Of a DNA stretch of 7,117 nucleotides, positions 1 to 5,372 are shown in pieces. Location of the stretch: the NCBI GenBank assembly GCA_902797585.1, contig CADBTK010000222.1:1-7117 (forward strand), in the 5' to 3' direction. How positions within the stretch are numbered: the first letter of the stretch is position 1; each line of letters begins with the position of its first letter. The stretch is from Erysipelothrix rhusiopathiae. Its GTDB lineage: Bacteria; Bacillota_I; Bacilli_A; Erysipelotrichales; Erysipelotrichaceae. The position numbers were made by a program, and so were the translations under genes. The notes beneath the pieces are model-generated. The model ran no database searches. It had not been told where the DNA came from and saw only the letters and a list, made by a program, of their open reading frames with translations.

Positions 1-42
1 AAAGACCATCTGTTATATAGGCATGTTAATTCTATTTATTCG

Positions 43-68
43 AAGGGCTAGAGAAATCTAGCTTTTTT
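43..68 (+). terminator. Intrinsic terminator of an upstream gene outside the window
   Basis: A perfect 6-bp stem GCTAGA/TCTAGC (47-52 with 57-62) closes a GAAA tetraloop and is followed directly by six T residues (63-68). The stem can be extended outward with G-T and A-T pairs from 43. It lies ahead of the first gene here, so it should end transcription coming from the left. The gene it serves is not identifiable from the 40 or so bases present. Its T-run is also the outer end of the operator palindrome that follows. Confidence 0.75.
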
Positions 69-113
69 AAATTGTAACTTAAAATATGTTACAATTTAAA
101 AAAGAGGTTACAA
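63..113. promoter_or_regulatory. Candidate operator: 16-bp perfect inverted repeat plus a third half-site
   Basis: The left arm 63-78 (TTTTTTAAATTGTAAC) is exactly repeated in inverted form at 88-103, with a 9-base AT-only spacer. The core half-site GTTACAA occurs a third time at 107-113, immediately before the ATG at 114 and touching the ribosome binding site AAAGAGG (101-107). The known AbiEi antitoxin of AbiE systems represses its own operon by binding inverted repeats upstream, so autoregulation by the first gene product is the natural inference. There is no T-run after the right arm, so it is not a terminator for either strand. Confidence 0.7.
87..95 (+). promoter_or_regulatory. Candidate extended -10 element of the toxin-antitoxin operon
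   Basis: TGTTACAAT matches the extended -10 pattern TGnTATAAT with one mismatch and lies inside the right arm of the palindrome. No convincing -35 box lies 16-18 bases upstream, which extended -10 promoters can tolerate. An alternative -10 is TAAAAT at 80-85. In either case a protein bound to the palindrome would cover the promoter. Confidence 0.4.
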
Positions 114-1070
114 ATGAAAACATTTATAGAAAAAACATTAGGATTTCCTATACAAATAGAAGATATTGACGTAAGTAAATCATTGCCACTTTTGTATGTG
201 AATTTGTATGATTTTAAGAAAGTAAGAATGCAAAATGTAGAATGGATCGTTCTTGTTTCTAAAGATACTATTCATTTAGCACAACTGAGAAAACATCATA
301 TACAAGTTGAAAAAATATTGGAGAAGCCTTGTGTGTTTTTATTTGATACATTAAGCGCTTATACAAAAGAAAGAATGGTTGAAGAAAGAATTCCTTTTAT
401 TGTAGATAATAAAGAAATATATCTTCCTTTTTTAGGTGTTTTATTGAATGGATTAAAGGAAAGGAAAATCAAACCTGTACACACGATTTCATTTTTAACA
501 CAAAAAATAATTTTATTGGCTCTCTATGAGCGATGGGAAAAGATGAATGTAACGGAAATAGCGAAACAATTAGAGATTTCAAAAATGTCTGTCACTCGCT
601 GCTTTGATGAAATAGAGTTTTTTGAACTTCCTATTTTAGATAGAAAGGGTCGATACCGGTGTATCACGATTGATAAAGATAAAAGAGAATTATGGAATCG
701 TATTCAACATGTTTTAAGGAATCCGGTTCTATCTACATTTTACCTTCGTGATGATTGTCATTTACCAATACAAGGTGGGATATCGGCTTTGAGCCAATAT
801 TCAATGATAGAAGACAATATGTATCCAACCTATGTGTATACAAAAAAAGAACTCAAAAACGATACCATTCAGGATCAGTTAATAGATAGTAAAAGAGATC
901 AACCGGGATGTGTTATTCAAAAAGTTGGATATGTGATTCCTTTTCAAACAATGAATACAATGGATCCACTTTCTCTAAGTTTATCTTTTACAGAAGAAGA
1001 AAAAGAAGATGAAAGGATAGAACAATCAATAAGAGAAATGTTGGATAAATATGTATGGTTACAGGATTAG
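114..1070 (+). CDS. HTH protein, probable antitoxin/repressor of an AbiE-like pair
   Basis: The protein has 318 residues. A central helix-turn-helix lies around residues 145-168 (core TEIAKQLEISKMSVTRCFDE), of the MarR/winged-helix kind. It is preceded by an alpha/beta N-terminal domain (about 1-115) ending in the motif IPFIV...IYLPFLGVLL. The C-terminal third has no motif I recognise. From memory, such proteins sit immediately upstream of AbiEii-like nucleotidyltransferases and are often annotated simply as MarR-like or hypothetical. The start at 114 has the ribosome binding site AAAGAGG six bases upstream. The next gene begins 16 bases before this stop, so the two are made together. By context the protein should bind the palindrome at its own start and counteract the downstream toxin. 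Unlike classical AbiEi, its HTH is in the middle rather than at the N-terminus, so it may be a distinct antitoxin family. Function is inferred from context. Confidence 0.7.
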   Translation: MKTFIEKTLGFPIQIEDIDVSKSLPLLYVNLYDFKKVRMQNVEWIVLVSKDTIHLAQLRKHHIQVEKILEKPCVFLFDTLSAYTKERMVEERIPFIVDNKEIYLPFLGVLLNGLKERKIKPVHTISFLTQKIILLALYERWEKMNVTEIAKQLEISKMSVTRCFDEIEFFELPILDRKGRYRCITIDKDKRELWNRIQHVLRNPVLSTFYLRDDCHLPIQGGISALSQYSMIEDNMYPTYVYTKKELKNDTIQDQLIDSKRDQPGCVIQKVGYVIPFQTMNTMDPLSLSLSFTEEEKEDERIEQSIREMLDKYVWLQD

Positions 1071-1813
1071 AAAAATTTAAAGAATATTTTAAGGATTACA
1101 CAGATAGTTATGTACTCATCGGTGGAGCTGCATGCGATATTCTTTTTACAGAAAATGAAGCGAATTTTCGCGCTACTAGAGATTTAGATATGGTTTTAAT
1201 TGTAGAGGAACTATCAAAAGAGTTCGTGGCTACGTTTTGGGAATTTATCAAAGATGGGCAATATAGACATGTATTCGGAAGTAAAAAGAGTCCGCAATTT
1301 TATCGATTTGATCAACCTCAAGTTCAGGGATTCCCTAAAATGATTGAACTCTTTTCTAGAATGAATTTTGCGTTGAAAAATAATGTTGGTATAACGCCAA
1401 TACATATAGATGATACAGTCTCGAGTTTATCCGCAATCCTTTTAGATGATGATTATTATGGATTGTTGGTGGATGGAAAGGTAGTTGAAAATGGATGTTC
1501 TGTATTACGAAGCGAATATCTAATATTGTTTAAATCTAAGGCGTACTTGGATTTAAAGAAGCGAAAAGAACAGGGTGAAACTATTGATAGCACCGATATT
1601 AAGAAACATAAAAAGGACATATTGCGCCTATCTGTAGAAATGGTGTTGAATCCGGTTTGTAGTTTGCCGATTTCAGTGAAAAATGATATTAAACAATTTA
1701 TATCGCAATTAGAAAATGATCCTTATGATTCAAACAGTTTAAAATTCTACAAAACAACAACGCAACAAATCATTAATCGATTGGAAACCATATTTCTAGA
1801 AGCACCTGAGTGA
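1055..1813 (+). CDS. Nucleotidyltransferase of AbiEii/AbiGii toxin type
   Basis: The protein has 252 residues. The nucleotidyltransferase signature is clear: LIGGAA (G23, G24) followed by the metal-binding pair D43-L-D45 in TRDLDMVL. A third acidic position is probably E98 in KMIELFSR; many members of the wider superfamily use Asp there. A basic segment around residues 165-190, containing DIKKHKKDILRL, is typical of this toxin family as I recall it. AbiEii-type toxins transfer nucleotides to RNA; related enzymes modify tRNA 3' ends. The target here is unknown. The start overlaps the upstream gene by 16 bases and has no clear ribosome binding site, so translation is probably coupled. This start places GLEKFKEYF at the usual N-terminus of the family. 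The stop codon lies inside the loop of the terminator hairpin. The gene is intact. Confidence 0.8.
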   Translation: MVTGLEKFKEYFKDYTDSYVLIGGAACDILFTENEANFRATRDLDMVLIVEELSKEFVATFWEFIKDGQYRHVFGSKKSPQFYRFDQPQVQGFPKMIELFSRMNFALKNNVGITPIHIDDTVSSLSAILLDDDYYGLLVDGKVVENGCSVLRSEYLILFKSKAYLDLKKRKEQGETIDSTDIKKHKKDILRLSVEMVLNPVCSLPISVKNDIKQFISQLENDPYDSNSLKFYKTTTQQIINRLETIFLEAPE

Positions 1814-1827
1814 TGTCAGGTGCTTTT
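1798..1827. terminator. Terminator hairpin between convergent genes
   Basis: AGCACCTGA (1801-1809) pairs perfectly with TCAGGTGCT (1816-1824) around the loop GTGATG. The stem can be extended to 1798 and 1827 with one G-T pair. On the plus strand it leads into TTTTATT, a moderate T-run. On the minus strand the trailing sequence is TCTAGAAAT, which is weaker. The stop of the nucleotidyltransferase gene (1811-1813) is in the loop, and the stop of the LysR gene (1826-1828) overlaps the base of the stem. One hairpin therefore probably serves both genes, better on the plus strand. Confidence 0.75.
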
Positions 1828-2686
1828 ATTGCTCTTGTAATGTGTCTAAAAAGTATTGAACAGCGGGAGAGAATACTTGGTACTTTTTCCAAATTAAATG
1901 TCCAGTAATAGATTGTTGGGGAATAAGCTTACGAAAGGTTAGTAAACTATTGCCACTAGTATTAATTAATCCTTCAAAAGTAATAGCTAATCCGAGTCCG
2001 TCTTCGACAAGTAAAGACGCATTATAAATTAAGTTATAGGTCGCCACAATATTAAGCCCTGTAAACTCTTTTGTCCCAGCTATATTATTGGCTTGGGCGC
2101 GAGAGATAATAATGGGTTGCTCTTTTAGATCTTGAAAGGTCAATACTTCTTTTTGTGCTAAAGGATGATTTTTAGGTAAAAGGACTCCAAAGGTATCCGT
2201 TTGAGGCAGGGCAATGGATTGATAGAGTGTATGATCGATATCTGTAAATAAAACAGCACAATCAATTAATCCATTGTCTAAACTATCTAACAAGTCTTCG
2301 GTATCTCCACTCGTAATATGAAAACGAATGTCTGGATGTTCTTGGTTAATTTGGGAGGCGATTCTTGATAAGAAGTGAAAGGATTGGCTTTCTCCAGCTC
2401 CTATATTGACTTGACCGGATAAGTGGGTATGGATGTGAGAGACTTCATCTTTTGTCATCTGCATTAAACGAACGATCTCTTCCGCTCGTTTTCGTAAGAC
2501 CATTCCTTCTTCGGTTAATGTAATTCTTCGATTGCCTCGTACAAATAAAGTCACACCTAATTCTTCTTCTAATTCTTTCATAGCTCTAGATAGAGAAGGT
2601 TGGGCTACGTGTAGACTTTGTGCAGCTTGTAGAATGGTTCCTTCTCGAACAACAGCTAAATAATATTGTAATGAACGTATTTCCAT
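1826..2686 (-). CDS. LysR-family transcriptional regulator
   Basis: The protein has 286 residues when started at the ATG at 2686-2684, the usual length for the family. The N-terminal winged helix-turn-helix is canonical: MEIRSLQYYLAVV, then AAQSLHVAQPSLSRAMKELE (21-40), ELGVTLFVR and a TEEG turn. Residues from about 89 onward form the periplasmic-binding-protein-like effector domain. A longer reading frame opens at 2716, but the ATG at 2686 has a perfect AAGGAG six bases upstream and gives the standard family N-terminus. The gene diverges from a four-gene operon and shares with it a 105-base intergenic region containing a dyad. By family habit it probably activates that operon in response to a small ligand and represses itself. 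The ligand cannot be told from the sequence. Confidence 0.93.
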   Translation of the reverse strand: MEIRSLQYYLAVVREGTILQAAQSLHVAQPSLSRAMKELEEELGVTLFVRGNRRITLTEEGMVLRKRAEEIVRLMQMTKDEVSHIHTHLSGQVNIGAGESQSFHFLSRIASQINQEHPDIRFHITSGDTEDLLDSLDNGLIDCAVLFTDIDHTLYQSIALPQTDTFGVLLPKNHPLAQKEVLTFQDLKEQPIIISRAQANNIAGTKEFTGLNIVATYNLIYNASLLVEDGLGLAITFEGLINTSGNSLLTFRKLIPQQSITGHLIWKKYQVFSPAVQYFLDTLQEQ

Positions 2687-2692
2687 AAGGTT

Positions 2693-2698
2693 CTCCTT
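2693..2698 (-). promoter_or_regulatory. Ribosome binding site that fixes the LysR start
   Basis: On the minus strand AAGGAG is followed by six bases and then the ATG at 2686. This site lies inside the upstream extension of the open frame that begins at 2716, which argues that the extension is not translated. Confidence 0.85.
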
Positions 2699-2706
2699 GT
2701 TATTCA

Positions 2707-2735
2707 AAAATAACATACCAAGATATAGTAAACAA
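2707..2735 (-). promoter_or_regulatory. Candidate promoter of the LysR gene
   Basis: On the minus strand TTGTTT (2735-2730) and TATTTT (2712-2707) are spaced by 17 bases, and TGT just before the -10 makes it an extended -10. The predicted start near 2700 leaves a leader of about 14 bases, which is short. The region overlaps the left half of the dyad at 2721-2751, which would allow autorepression. Confidence 0.4.
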
Positions 2736-2751
2736 GTATTTGCCTATATCT
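2721..2751. promoter_or_regulatory. Dyad in the divergent promoter region, candidate LysR-family binding site
   Basis: AGATATAG (2721-2728) and CTATATCT (2744-2751) form a perfect 8-bp inverted repeat separated by 15 bases. Relative to the predicted start of the operon (about 2775) the dyad covers roughly -54 to -24, and its right arm overlaps the -35 box. Its left arm overlaps the opposing LysR promoter. This is the position expected for a LysR-type activator that also represses itself. That the LysR protein of this window binds here is an inference. Confidence 0.55.
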
Positions 2752-2768
2752 AGCCTTGTTTCTATAAT
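2740..2768 (+). promoter_or_regulatory. Sigma-A-type promoter of the DUF3737 operon
   Basis: TTGCCT (2740-2745) and a perfect TATAAT (2763-2768) are separated by 17 bases. Transcription should begin near 2775, about 17 bases before the TTG start codon at 2792. The weak -35 box (4 of 6 matches) overlaps the dyad and fits a promoter that needs an activator. Confidence 0.7.
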
Positions 2769-2791
2769 TCTAGGTGTAAGAGGGTGAAAAC

Positions 2792-3640
2792 TTGAAAACC
2801 ATTTGTAATCAAACATTTGATCAAGAAAGAGAATTCTATGGAAGCGATGGGATTCGTTTAGAGAATTGTCGCTTTAAAGGAAAAGCGGATGGAGAAAGTG
2901 CTTTTAAAGAAAGTAAGAATATTTCTGTTACACATACACAATTTTATTTACGTTATCCTTTTTGGCACGATGATCATGTTTCTATCGAATCGTGTCACTT
3001 ATATGACACATGTCGGGCAGCGCTTTGGTATTCCAAGGATATTCATATATCCAATTCACAATTACATGGAATCAAAGCACTACGAGAATGTAAGGATATT
3101 GTGATAGAGAATAGTTCTATTCAATCCACAGAATTTGGTTGGTTTAATGAAAATATAAAAATGAAAGATTGTCAGGCACAAAGTGAGTATTTCATGATGC
3201 ACTCACACAACTTACAATTTGACGATGTTTTTTTAGAAGGGAAGTATTCTTTTCAATATATTACCGATTCTATATTTACCCATTGTCACTTTGATACAAA
3301 AGATGCCTTCTGGCATGCCAAAAATGTAGTCATAAAAGATAGTGTAATCAAAGGAGAATATTTAGGTTGGTATTGTGAAAATGTTACCTTTGAAAATTGT
3401 ACAATTATTGGAACCCAACCGTTGTGTTATTGTAAGAACTTAAAATGTATTAACTGTACCATGATTGATTGCGATTTATCTTTTGAAAAAAGTGATGTAC
3501 ATGCTACTATTCTTTCGTCTATTGATTCCATTAAAAATCCTAGTTCTGGATTGATTCAATGTACTTCAGTAGGTCAGATTATAAAAGATGACCGTAGTAT
3601 AGGAGCATTTATTCAAGAAGGGTTTACACATGGAAGTTAG
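2792..3640 (+). CDS. DUF3737-family right-handed beta-helix protein
   Basis: The protein has 282 residues and starts at TTG, with an AGAGGG ribosome binding site seven bases upstream; no usable ATG or GTG lies nearby. The N-terminus (MKTICNQTFDQEREFYG) and the C-terminal block SIDSIKNPSSG are what I recognise as DUF3737. The body is built of repeats of about 20 residues: an aromatic patch (FW58, W79, W117, W174, W193), then a stretch of the form (N/D)-(I/V)-x-(I/F)-x-(N/D)-(C/S). This is the rhythm of a parallel beta-helix of the pectate-lyase-like kind. There is no signal peptide, so the protein is probably cytosolic. It contains 15 cysteines, six of them between residues 212 and 227 plus 195 and 203 close by. 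Function of the family is not established. It is the first gene of the LysR-linked operon and overlaps the next gene by 11 bases. Confidence 0.88.
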   Translation: MKTICNQTFDQEREFYGSDGIRLENCRFKGKADGESAFKESKNISVTHTQFYLRYPFWHDDHVSIESCHLYDTCRAALWYSKDIHISNSQLHGIKALRECKDIVIENSSIQSTEFGWFNENIKMKDCQAQSEYFMMHSHNLQFDDVFLEGKYSFQYITDSIFTHCHFDTKDAFWHAKNVVIKDSVIKGEYLGWYCENVTFENCTIIGTQPLCYCKNLKCINCTMIDCDLSFEKSDVHATILSSIDSIKNPSSGLIQCTSVGQIIKDDRSIGAFIQEGFTHGS

Positions 3641-3848
3641 TAAAGTAAAAGAAAACTTAGAAGATGCAGGTTGTGATCATCAACAAATAGAAGAAATATT
3701 GCGATGTTGTAAAGAAGGAAAGATGAAACAAGTCAATCTATTGATTGGAAAGTGTCGAAAAGAAGTATTAGATAAAGTCCACACTCACCAACAATGTTTA
3801 GATCGTTTGGATTATTTAACATATTGTTTAATGAAGGAGGAAAAGTAA
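3630..3848 (+). CDS. Small cysteine-rich helical protein of unknown function
   Basis: The protein has 72 residues and is highly charged, with predicted helices throughout and no membrane segment. It reads as a helix-turn-helix-like first half (DAGCDHQQIEEILRCCKEGK) followed by a longer helix ending LDRLDYLTYCLMKEEK. Six cysteines (15, 26, 27, 42, 56, 66) include an adjacent pair, and three histidines lie at 17, 51 and 53. The ATG at 3630 has GAAGGG seven bases upstream and overlaps the preceding gene by 11 bases, so it is a true operon member. I recall small proteins with a similar LDxLDYLxY ending beside LysR regulators in other Bacillota, but I know of no function. Metal or redox sensing is possible from the cysteines and is only a guess. 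Confidence 0.8.
   Translation: MEVSKVKENLEDAGCDHQQIEEILRCCKEGKMKQVNLLIGKCRKEVLDKVHTHQQCLDRLDYLTYCLMKEEK
3834..3840 (+). promoter_or_regulatory. Ribosome binding site that fixes the hydrolase start
   Basis: AAGGAGG is the strongest ribosome binding site in the operon and overlaps the last codons of the 72-aa gene. It points to the ATG at 3851 (spacing ten bases), possibly also the ATG at 3863. It rules against the upstream in-frame ATG at 3794, which would lie inside the previous gene. Confidence 0.8.
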
Positions 3849-3850
3849 CA

Positions 3851-4813
3851 ATGAAACTAGAAATGAATTGGGATAAAGTATTTGAACAAAGTGAACAAGT
3901 GAAACATGAAAAAGTAACCTTTCATAATCACTTTGGATTTACCTTAGTGGCCGATATGTATATGCCAAAAGGAAAAGAAGGGAAATTACCAGCTATTGCG
4001 ATCAGTGGTCCTTTTGGGGCGGTTAAGGAACAAAGTTCTGGTTTATATGCGCAAGAAATGGCCAAACGTGGCTTTTTAACGATTGCCTTTGATCCTTCTT
4101 TTACAGGAGAATCAGGACCTAGTAATGTTCGTTATATGCACTCACCAGATATCAACGTAGAAGATTTTCAAGCAGCCGTTGATTTTCTAAGTAACCTAGA
4201 TGTTGTAGATCCTGAAAAAATTTCTATTATTGGAATTTGTGGTTGGGGAGGGATAGCTTTACAAACCGCTTGTATTGATACCCGTGTAAAAACAACCATC
4301 ACATCTACGATGTATGATATGTCTAGACTGGCAGGGAATGGATATTTTGATAGCGAAGATAGTAAAGAAGCTCGAATTAAAGCTAGACAAGCGATCAATA
4401 ACCAACGTACGTTAGATTACAAAAATGGAAGTTATGCATTAGCTGGTGGAGTCGTCGATCCACTACCAGAAGATGCCCCATATTTTGTCAAAGATTATTA
4501 TGATTACTACAAAACAGAAAGAGGGTATCATGCCCGTTCATTAAATTCCAATGGTGGTTGGAATGTAACAGCAGGAACCTCTTTAATGAATATGCGTAAT
4601 TTTACTTATGCGGGTGAAATTGAAAATGCGGTATTGATGATTCATGGAGATAAAGCGCATTCTTGTTATTTCACAAAAGATGCATACCAGTTATTGCAAG
4701 GGGATAATAAAGAACTATTGATTATTGAAGGAGCCAGTCATACGGACTTATATGATCAAGTAGATATCATTCCTTTTGATAAAATGGAAAGCTTTATTAA
4801 GAAAAACATCTAA
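3851..4813 (+). CDS. Alpha/beta hydrolase with cysteine nucleophile (dienelactone-hydrolase-like)
   Basis: The protein has 320 residues and is cytosolic, with no signal peptide. The fold markers are in order: a beta-hairpin start around HFGFTLVADMYMPKG, the oxyanion region SGPFGAVKEQ, then DPSFTGESGP. The nucleophile elbow is GICGWGG with Cys130 where most relatives have serine. The acid is probably D267 in HGDKAHS, and the base is His297 in GASHTDLYD. GICGWGG followed by TSTMYDM is a combination I recall from a large family annotated only as alpha/beta hydrolase, so Cys is likely native rather than a mutation. Dienelactone hydrolase also uses Cys. The substrate is unknown, probably a small ester, lactone or thioester. 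The start at 3851 follows from AAGGAGG at 3834; the longer frame from 3794 would overlap the previous gene by 55 bases. The stop TAA shares its last base with the next ATG. Confidence 0.88.
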   Translation: MKLEMNWDKVFEQSEQVKHEKVTFHNHFGFTLVADMYMPKGKEGKLPAIAISGPFGAVKEQSSGLYAQEMAKRGFLTIAFDPSFTGESGPSNVRYMHSPDINVEDFQAAVDFLSNLDVVDPEKISIIGICGWGGIALQTACIDTRVKTTITSTMYDMSRLAGNGYFDSEDSKEARIKARQAINNQRTLDYKNGSYALAGGVVDPLPEDAPYFVKDYYDYYKTERGYHARSLNSNGGWNVTAGTSLMNMRNFTYAGEIENAVLMIHGDKAHSCYFTKDAYQLLQGDNKELLIIEGASHTDLYDQVDIIPFDKMESFIKKNI

Positions 4814-5250
4814 TGTCTTTAAGAAGAATTATATTTGTTTGTGTCTTGGGTTTGTTCAGTGTAGGCTGTCAAAAACCAACGAGCCAAGAAAAGGAAATAA
4901 CTATGATAGCGAAAATCGATGAAGAAGTATTAGAAATTGAATGGGAAGATAATGATAGCGTGACTTCCTTAATACAGAAAGTAGAAAAAGAAGATGTCAT
5001 CATTGAAATGAGACGATATGGTAGTTTTGAACAAGTAGGGGATTTAGGTTTTTCTTTACCTAGTCAAGATATACAAATGAATACCCAAGCTGGTGATCTA
5101 GTTTTATATGGGTCGGATCAAGTCGTACTTTTCTATGGAAATCATTCTTGGAGCTATACCAAACTAGGAAAAGTAAAAAATAAAAGTGAAAAAGAGATGA
5201 CACAGTTATTATCGGATCATAATGTCACATTGAACCTTACAAAAGAATAA
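4813..5250 (+). CDS. Cyclophilin-like-fold lipoprotein
   Basis: The protein has 145 residues. The N-terminus MSLRRIIFVCVLGLFSVGC is a lipoprotein signal: two arginines, a hydrophobic core and the lipobox S-V-G-C with Cys19 as the lipid-anchored residue. The -3 residue is Ser rather than the commoner Leu. The mature domain of about 125 residues has the signature of small cyclophilin-like proteins: MRRYGSFEQVGDLGFSLP, then TQAGDLVLYGSDQVVLFYG and SWSYTKLGKV near the end. In this family such domains are not proven to be prolyl isomerases and may bind small ligands. The start overlaps the hydrolase stop (TAATG) and has only a poor ribosome binding site, so translation is probably coupled to the hydrolase gene. 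It is the last gene of the operon and is followed by a strong terminator. The product should be on the outer face of the membrane. Confidence 0.85.
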   Translation: MSLRRIIFVCVLGLFSVGCQKPTSQEKEITMIAKIDEEVLEIEWEDNDSVTSLIQKVEKEDVIIEMRRYGSFEQVGDLGFSLPSQDIQMNTQAGDLVLYGSDQVVLFYGNHSWSYTKLGKVKNKSEKEMTQLLSDHNVTLNLTKE

Positions 5251-5261
5251 ATAGAAAGAAA

Positions 5262-5295
5262 GACTGTAACAGAGGATACTGTTATAGTCTTTTTT
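5262..5295 (+). terminator. Intrinsic terminator of the LysR-linked operon
   Basis: GACTGTAACAG (5262-5272) pairs with CTGTTATAGTC (5279-5289) in an 11-bp stem with one G-T pair and a 6-base loop, followed by six T residues. It lies 12 bases after the lipoprotein stop codon and separates the operon from the ATPase gene. Confidence 0.92.
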
Positions 5296-5296
5296 G

Positions 5297-5326
5297 AATA
5301 AATGCGTATTTACGCAAAATATTAAA
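5297..5326. repeat. Upstream copy of a ~30-bp direct repeat containing the palindrome TGCGTATTTACGCA
   Basis: The first 20 bases (5297-5316) are identical to 5373-5392, and AAATATTAAA (5317-5326) recurs at 5394-5403 after one extra T. Within the copy, TGCGTA-TT-TACGCA is a perfect 6-bp inverted repeat. It ends nine bases before the -35 box of the ATPase promoter. Confidence 0.85.
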
Positions 5327-5334
5327 AAATAGAA

Positions 5335-5363
5335 TTGAATCCAGTTTTCTAACTGTTTATAAT
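5335..5363 (+). promoter_or_regulatory. Sigma-A-type promoter of the ATPase gene
   Basis: TTGAAT (5335-5340) and a perfect TATAAT (5358-5363) are separated by exactly 17 bases, predicting a start near 5370. The promoter sits between two identical palindromes. The spacer itself holds a small inverted repeat CAGTT-TTCT-AACTG (5342-5355), which may be a chance match. Confidence 0.8.
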
Positions 5364-5372
5364 TAAATTAAC

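Noticed and set aside
1..51. Possible C-terminal end of an upstream gene (plus frames stopping at 18-20 or 49-51)
   Set aside because: Only 5 to 16 codons are visible in each frame and none has recognisable sequence. The terminator at 43-68 implies a gene to the left, but which frame it uses cannot be decided.
1214..1405. 63-aa minus-strand open frame
   Set aside because: It lies wholly inside the nucleotidyltransferase gene on the opposite strand, has no recognisable domain, and its sequence is explained by the real gene.
2684..2716. Longer LysR start at 2716
   Set aside because: It adds ten residues ahead of the family's usual N-terminus and would translate through the good AAGGAG site that serves the ATG at 2686.
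2889..3104. 71-aa plus-strand open frame
   Set aside because: It is an alternative frame of the DUF3737 gene and has no family resemblance.
3794..3850. Longer hydrolase start at 3794
   Set aside because: It lies inside the 72-aa gene, lacks a ribosome binding site, and adds residues that look like out-of-frame coding of that gene.
4168..4398. 76-aa minus-strand open frame
   Set aside because: It is antisense to the catalytic region of the hydrolase; no ribosome binding site or domain supports it.
4590..4612. Partial match to the TGCGTA palindrome (TGCGTAATTTTAC)
   Set aside because: The second arm is not matched, and the bases encode conserved-looking residues in the hydrolase, so it is a chance match.
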